In this document: positions 8,356-11,659 of the stretch, piece after piece | Numbering within the stretch: position 1 is the stretch's first letter | How the letters are laid out: each line of letters opens with the position of its first letter | NCBI GenBank assembly: GCA_050290145.1 | Contig: JBNKHC010000019.1 | Coordinates: 1-11,659 of the forward strand | Direction: 5' to 3' | From: Pelagibius sp050290145 | GTDB taxonomy: Bacteria > Pseudomonadota > Alphaproteobacteria > Kiloniellales > Kiloniellaceae | DNA: 11,659 bases | Notes under the pieces: model-generated | What the model was told of the DNA's origin: nothing | Database searches by the model: none | What the model saw: only the letters and a program-made list of their open reading frames with translations | Program-made: the position numbers and the translations under genes

Positions 8356-8437
8356 GTCATGCTCGGGCTTGTTCCGAGCATCCAGGGCGGCCGTTTGTCG
8401 CTTGCCCCTGGACCCTCGGGACAAGCCCGAGGGTGAC
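8356..8437. repeat. 82-bp double-hairpin intergenic repeat, copy 2
   Basis: Same length and architecture as copy 1 at 4221-4302, from GTCA to TGAC. Hairpin 1 is ATGCTCGGG (8359-8367) with TCCGAGCAT (8373-8381), containing one G-U pair over loop CTTGT. Hairpin 2 is ACCCTCGGG (8412-8420) with CCCGAGGGT (8426-8434) over loop ACAAG. The stem sequences are exchanged relative to copy 1, while the core (TCGCTTGCCCCTGGA against TCGCTTGCCCTGGA) keeps the same direction. It occupies most of the 120-bp gap between convergent meaB and ygfZ, 24 bp past one stop and 14 bp past the other. No other terminator is visible here, so it may end transcription from both sides. Confidence 0.9.
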
Positions 8438-8451
8438 ACCCCAAGATAAAC

Positions 8452-9363
8452 CTAGAAACTCGCCCAGGCGGGCTTCCTCGGCGTGACCTCGGCTTCGCCG
8501 GCCAGCAGCGGCTCGCCTTCTTCCAGCGCCTCCAGGCGCAGCAGCGCGAGGCCGATGGACCCGCCGTCGCGGGCGACGGTCGAGCGCAGGGTGCCGGTCT
8601 CCTTGCCGGCGCGGGTCAGCGCAGTGCCGGGTTCGGGCGCCGGGCCGGCGATCTCCACTGGGATCAGGCGCTTCTTGGTGAGGCCGCGGTACTTGGTGCG
8701 CGCGGTCAGCTCCTGGCCCATGTAGCAGCCCTTGTCCCAGTCGATGCCGTGCAGCTCGTCGAAGCCGCTTTCCAGCAGCGTGGCCTTCTCGACCTCCAGG
8801 TCGCGGCTGCCGTCGGGCACTCCGGCGGCGATGCGCAGGGCGTCGTAGTCGGCCAAGGTTCCCATTGCGAAACCGGCTTCGCTGAGTGCCGCTTCCGCGC
8901 CTTCCTTCGGCAGGAGAACGCGGGCGCCCAGTTCCGGCAGGCGCGGGTCGACAAAGGCGAGGCCACCGGCGAAGGGGCGCGCGCGCCCCGGCTCGGCGGG
9001 CAGCTCCAGCCGTGCCAGCGCCCCAACCCCGAAGAGGGCAGCGACGGCCAGGTCTTCCGCCGCCGCGACGGTCACCTGGGCGCGCAGCTTGTAGAGTTTC
9101 AGGCGTCGGGCCAGGTCGGCGGCGCGTTCGGCCTCGCAGTCGGCCAGAAAGGTGTCGTCCTGCCCGACCAGGAAGAACTCGTGCAGGAACTTGCCCTGGG
9201 GCGTCAGGAAAGCGGTCCAGACGGCCGTCTCCGGCGAGACCCGCGTCACGTCGTTGGAGACAATGCCCTGCAGGAAGTCACACCGCTCGGCGCCGCCGAT
9301 CCGCAGAACGCCGCGATGCTCCAGGATGACAGCCCTTGCGTGCTGGTCGGGGCTTTCCGCCAT
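8452..9363 (-). CDS. ygfZ: YgfZ/IBA57-type folate-binding Fe-S protein maturation factor
   Basis: A GcvT-like, tetrahydrofolate-binding protein needed for full activity of certain 4Fe-4S enzymes, for example MiaB-type radical-SAM proteins; cytoplasmic. The decisive signature is KGCYMGQE (211-218) with the conserved cysteine 213, followed by RTKYRG (222-227). Other family features are an N-terminal segment beginning VLRIGGAERCDFLQG with SNDV, and FLTPQGKFLHEF (52-63). The C-terminal beta-rich part ends near GLALLR. At 303 residues it is of normal length. The ATG at 9363 gives the expected N-terminus, but its Shine-Dalgarno is weak. It diverges from the GT9 gene across a 158-bp gap that holds a 6-bp GC hairpin (9415-9434) and no obvious promoter. 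The symbol follows the E. coli name. Confidence 0.93.
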   Translation of the reverse strand: MAESPDQHARAVILEHRGVLRIGGAERCDFLQGIVSNDVTRVSPETAVWTAFLTPQGKFLHEFFLVGQDDTFLADCEAERAADLARRLKLYKLRAQVTVAAAEDLAVAALFGVGALARLELPAEPGRARPFAGGLAFVDPRLPELGARVLLPKEGAEAALSEAGFAMGTLADYDALRIAAGVPDGSRDLEVEKATLLESGFDELHGIDWDKGCYMGQELTARTKYRGLTKKRLIPVEIAGPAPEPGTALTRAGKETGTLRSTVARDGGSIGLALLRLEALEEGEPLLAGEAEVTPRKPAWASF

Positions 9364-9521
9364 ATTTCGCCGAATCCTACCCAGTTGTTCAGCACCCTAG
9401 AGTTGGCATCGCTGGCCCCCGGGCGCAAGGGGGCGCGCTAGGGGCCCTTTGCCAAGCCCCGGCAGCGGCCCTATAACGCGGGCAAGCCCCTTTTCCCGGA
9501 CGAGTCGCCCGCCCAAGCCTC

Positions 9522-10478
9522 ATGCGCCTGCTTTTCATCACCGCGACCCGCATCGGCGATGCCGTGCTCTCCACCGGCCTGCTGGGCGAGATGATCGCGC
9601 GCCGCCCGGGGATCAAGGTGACCGTTGCCGTGGGACGGCTCTCGGCGCCGCTCTTCGCCGCCGTCCCAGGGCTGGAACAGATCATTCTCATCGACAAGCA
9701 GAGCTACAACCGCCACTGGCTGAACGTCTGGCGGCGCACCGCCTTTCGCTACTGGGACATCGTCATCGACCTGCGCGGCTCGGCGATCTCCTACCTGGTG
9801 CCGGCGCGGCGGCGCTACGTGATCGGCAAGCGCCGGCCCGGCCGCCACCGGGTGGAGGAGCTGGGCGACCTCATCGGGATGGACCCGCCGCCGGCACCGC
9901 GCCTCTGGCTTGCCGCGGCGGTGCGCGAGCGGGCGGCGGCGCTGCTGCCCGACGACGGCACGCCGGTGCTCGCCGTGGCCCCGGCCGCCAACTGGCAGGG
10001 CAAGACCTGGCCGGCCGAGCGCTTCGCCGAGCTGGCCCTGCGGCTCACCGCCGAGGACGGCATCCTGCCCGGCGCACGCATCGCCGTGCTGGCGGCGCCG
10101 CACGAAATGTTCCAGGCCCGCCCGGTGCTGCAGGCCGCGGGGGATCGCGGCGTGAATCTCTTCGAAAACGGGGACATTCTGACCGCTGCCGGTTGCCTGG
10201 AGCGCGCCGATTTCTTCGTCGGCAACGATTCGGGCTTGATGCATCTCTCGGCGGCTGCGGGCACGCCGACCCTCGGCCTCTTCGGCCCCAGCCCCGAGGC
10301 GCGCTATCGCCCCTGGGGCCCGAAAGCCGCCTTCGTGCGCACGCCGGAGAGCTTCGAGGAACTGACCGGCGCGCCGGACTTCGACTTCGCCGCCCGCCAG
10401 TGCTTCATGGAAAGCCTCAGCATCGACGCGGCCGAGACCGCCGCGCGCAACCTCTGGGCCCGGGTTTCGGCCGGCTGA
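9522..10478 (+). CDS. Glycosyltransferase family 9 (heptosyltransferase-like)
   Basis: Predicted to transfer a heptose or related sugar from a nucleotide-activated donor to the LPS inner core or another surface glycan, on the cytoplasmic face of the inner membrane. The protein has 318 residues. It opens with the GT9 N-terminus LFITATRIGDAVLSTGLL, whose Asp13 corresponds to the catalytic Asp13 of WaaC. The second Rossmann domain starts near VAPAANWQGKTWPAERFAEL (152-171), with Lys161 a likely donor-phosphate contact. The donor-site hallmark is GNDSGLMHLSAAAGTPT (234-250) followed by GLFGPS. No signal peptide is expected. Start choice rests on homology; no good Shine-Dalgarno is visible. Another GT9 gene begins to appear at 11347, so this is probably an LPS-related locus. 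Exact acceptor and donor cannot be assigned. Confidence 0.93.
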   Translation: MRLLFITATRIGDAVLSTGLLGEMIARRPGIKVTVAVGRLSAPLFAAVPGLEQIILIDKQSYNRHWLNVWRRTAFRYWDIVIDLRGSAISYLVPARRRYVIGKRRPGRHRVEELGDLIGMDPPPAPRLWLAAAVRERAAALLPDDGTPVLAVAPAANWQGKTWPAERFAELALRLTAEDGILPGARIAVLAAPHEMFQARPVLQAAGDRGVNLFENGDILTAAGCLERADFFVGNDSGLMHLSAAAGTPTLGLFGPSPEARYRPWGPKAAFVRTPESFEELTGAPDFDFAARQCFMESLSIDAAETAARNLWARVSAG

Positions 10479-10502
10479 GCCGGCTCCCTCTCACGACGAA
10501 AG

Positions 10503-10541
10503 CGCGCCGCTCCGGCTGCTTCTTCGGATGGAAGCGGCGCG
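10503..10541 (+). terminator. GC-rich hairpin after the GT9 gene, possible weak terminator
   Basis: CGCGCCGCT (10503-10511) pairs perfectly with AGCGGCGCG (10533-10541), and CC/GG extends the stem past a single bulged A. It begins 24 bp after the GT9 stop. The T-tract is poor: AGGCATGGCTTAATCTTT follows. It may stop or pause transcription before the NYN gene, or protect the upstream transcript. Confidence 0.45.
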
Positions 10542-10598
10542 AGGCATGGCTTAATCTTTACGGGGGGTTAACAGGTAAACTCCGAGAATGTCGCCCTC

Positions 10599-11369
10599 AT
10601 GTCAGATCTGCGCTCGCCCCGCCTTGCCGTGCTCATCGACGCGGACAACGCCTCCCACAAGATCGCCGATGGCCTCTTCGAGGAGATCGCGAAAATCGGG
10701 GAAGCCAGCGTCCGGCGCATCTATGGTGATTCCTCTCATGCGCGGTCGAAGGGCTGGACCGAGATCCTGCCGAAATACGCGATTCTCTGGCAACCGCAAC
10801 ACGCGCAAACGGTCGGCAAGAACGCCTCCGATATAGCCATGGTCATCGATGCGATGGACCTGCTGCACAGCGGCCGCTTCGATGGCTTCTGCCTGGTGTC
10901 CTCCGACAGCGACTTTACGCGCCTGGCCGCCCGCATCCGCGAAGAAGGCCTGGATGTTTACGGTTTCGGCGAGCAGAAGACGCCCGAGAGTTTCCGCCAG
11001 GCTTGCCGCCGCTTCATCTACACCGAGAACCTGCTGCCGGATTCAATAGCCGAAGACAGCGGACCGGCCGCCAGGAAGCCACTGCGAAATCCGAAAGATG
11101 CCGTTCGAATTATCAAGCGGGCGATTGCGCAGCTGGAGAGCGAAGACTGCTGGGTGCTGCTGGCTGCGGTCGGCAGTCAACTTGGGAACATGACCTCCGA
11201 CTTCGACCCCAGAACCTATGGCTGCCGCAAGCTGAGCGATCTGGTGCGTGAAACCGGGGCCTTCCAGGTGGAAACGCTGCAAGGTGGCAAAGTACGCATT
11301 CGCGCCAATACGCCACCGGCAAAGCCCGCGACCAAGGCCGCCAAAGCTAAGCCGGGGAAGAAGACCTAG
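10599..11369 (+). CDS. NYN-domain putative ribonuclease with C-terminal OST-HTH/LOTUS-like domain
   Basis: NYN domains are PIN-like, metal-dependent RNase folds; family members are predicted to cut or process RNA. Residues 8-145 show LIDADN (12-17; Asp14, Asp16), KNASDIAMVIDAMDLL (74-89; Asp78) and SSDSDFTRLA (101-110; Asp103, Asp105), followed by FGEQKTPESFRQACRRF. Together these give the expected acidic site. After a linker, residues about 167-236 (AVRIIKRAIAQLE, WVLLAAVGSQLG, YGCRKLSDLVRETGAF) resemble an OST-HTH/LOTUS RNA-binding domain. The last 20 residues are a Lys/Ala/Pro tail that could bind nucleic acid. The gene lies 120 bp after a GT9 gene, has no strong Shine-Dalgarno, and overlaps the convergent second GT9 gene by 23 bp. 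The domain call is firm; no substrate is known for this protein. Confidence 0.92.
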   Translation: MSDLRSPRLAVLIDADNASHKIADGLFEEIAKIGEASVRRIYGDSSHARSKGWTEILPKYAILWQPQHAQTVGKNASDIAMVIDAMDLLHSGRFDGFCLVSSDSDFTRLAARIREEGLDVYGFGEQKTPESFRQACRRFIYTENLLPDSIAEDSGPAARKPLRNPKDAVRIIKRAIAQLESEDCWVLLAAVGSQLGNMTSDFDPRTYGCRKLSDLVRETGAFQVETLQGGKVRIRANTPPAKPATKAAKAKPGKKT

Positions 11370-11658
11370 CCGCAGCCGGCAGGCCCGCCAGCACCTCTTC
11401 CAGCGACAGGTCCGCCAGGCGCGCGCGGCGCAGGGTGGCGACGCTGGGGCCGCGCGGGGCGATCTTGGCCGGGTCGGAGTCGTGGGAATAGAGCACCAGC
11501 GAGGGCGCGCCGGCGGCGGCGATGAGGTGCATCGGCCCGGTGTCGTTGCCGACGGCCAGGGCCGCCCGGCGGCCGAGCGCGGCGATGGCCTCCAGGCTGG
11601 TCCTGCCGCAGAGGTCGCGGGCGCCGGGCGCGGCGGCGGCGATGGCCGCGATCTCCGC
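11347..11658 (-). CDS. Second GT9 (heptosyltransferase-like) gene, C-terminal part only
   Basis: The reverse-strand frame is open to the window edge, so the N-terminal two-thirds lie outside. The 103 visible residues carry the C-terminal GT9 hallmark: DLCGRTSLEAIAALG (15-29), then GNDTGPMHLIAAAGAPS (37-53) and LYSHDSDPAKIAPRG. This is the donor-binding half of a heptosyltransferase-like fold. The motif variant (GNDTG-PMH) and the sequence after it differ clearly from the GT9 protein at 9522, so it is a paralogue, not a recent duplicate. It ends in TAG at 11347-11349, inside the 3' end of the convergent NYN gene. It is likely part of the same LPS/glycan locus. Confidence 0.88.
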   Translation of the reverse strand, partial: AEIAAIAAAAPGARDLCGRTSLEAIAALGRRAALAVGNDTGPMHLIAAAGAPSLVLYSHDSDPAKIAPRGPSVATLRRARLADLSLEEVLAGLPAAARSSSPA

Positions 11659-11659
11659 C

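Noticed and set aside
7396..8439. 347-codon reverse-strand frame opposite meaB
   Set aside because: Shadow of meaB with His/Gln/Gly-rich composition; its N-terminus is simply the translated repeat at 8356-8437.
9415..9434. GCCCCC / GGGGGC hairpin in the ygfZ-GT9 divergent gap
   Set aside because: A 6-bp GC stem in GC-rich DNA with no T-tract or known motif; likely chance.
8749..9441. 230-codon plus-strand frame opposite ygfZ
   Set aside because: The reverse-strand frame holds the KGCYMGQE signature; the plus-strand product has no recognisable motif and low-complexity Gln/Gly/Ala composition.
9471..10244. 257-codon reverse-strand frame opposite the GT9 gene
   Set aside because: The plus strand carries the conserved GT9 N-terminus and GNDSG motif; the reverse product is His/Gly/Arg-rich noise.

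Overview
The window looks like chromosomal DNA of a high-GC alphaproteobacterium, most likely of Rhodospirillales type. The grounds are the strong G/C bias at third codon positions, glyS followed directly by a pyruvate phosphate dikinase gene, a MeaB-type GTPase, and palindromic intergenic repeats of a style common in that class. The lineage is an inference from gene content and composition; no marker such as rRNA is present. No tRNA, rRNA, CRISPR array, insertion sequence or integrase was seen, and no stretch longer than 300 bases lacks a gene.

Layout. Positions 1-4208 hold a forward block: the 3' two-thirds of glyS (glycyl-tRNA synthetase beta chain), then complete ppdK (pyruvate phosphate dikinase), closed by a strong intrinsic terminator. 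Positions 4335-7197 hold four reverse-strand genes. Read in their own direction these are a small heat-shock protein (hsp20) with its own terminator, a 75-residue protein of unknown function, a class I SAM-dependent methyltransferase, and a two-domain cell-wall enzyme (peptidoglycan-binding domain plus T4-type muramidase). Divergent from hsp20 lies meaB on the plus strand, the GTPase that protects and reloads methylmalonyl-CoA mutase. It runs tail-to-tail into a ygfZ/IBA57-type gene for Fe-S protein maturation. From 9522 a GT9 (heptosyltransferase-like) glycosyltransferase is followed by an NYN-domain putative ribonuclease with a C-terminal OST-HTH/LOTUS-like domain. That gene converges on, and overlaps by 23 bp, the 3' end of a second GT9 gene that leaves the window.

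How the genes relate. Most are housekeeping genes that do not form one pathway. glyS and ppdK are probably co-transcribed or at least consecutively arranged. The two GT9 genes point to an LPS or outer-core glycosylation locus with the NYN gene set between them.

The most notable non-coding signal is a pair of 82-bp double-hairpin repeats at 4221-4302 and 8356-8437. Each lies in the gap between convergent genes. The two copies differ at five base pairs inside the stems, all by double compensatory changes, with one further change giving a G-U pair. That is direct evidence for selection on, or copying through, a folded form. A second regulatory candidate is the hsp20 leader, which has a plausible heat-shock-type promoter and a structure that could mask the Shine-Dalgarno sequence. 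I found no clear evidence of a new multi-gene system.
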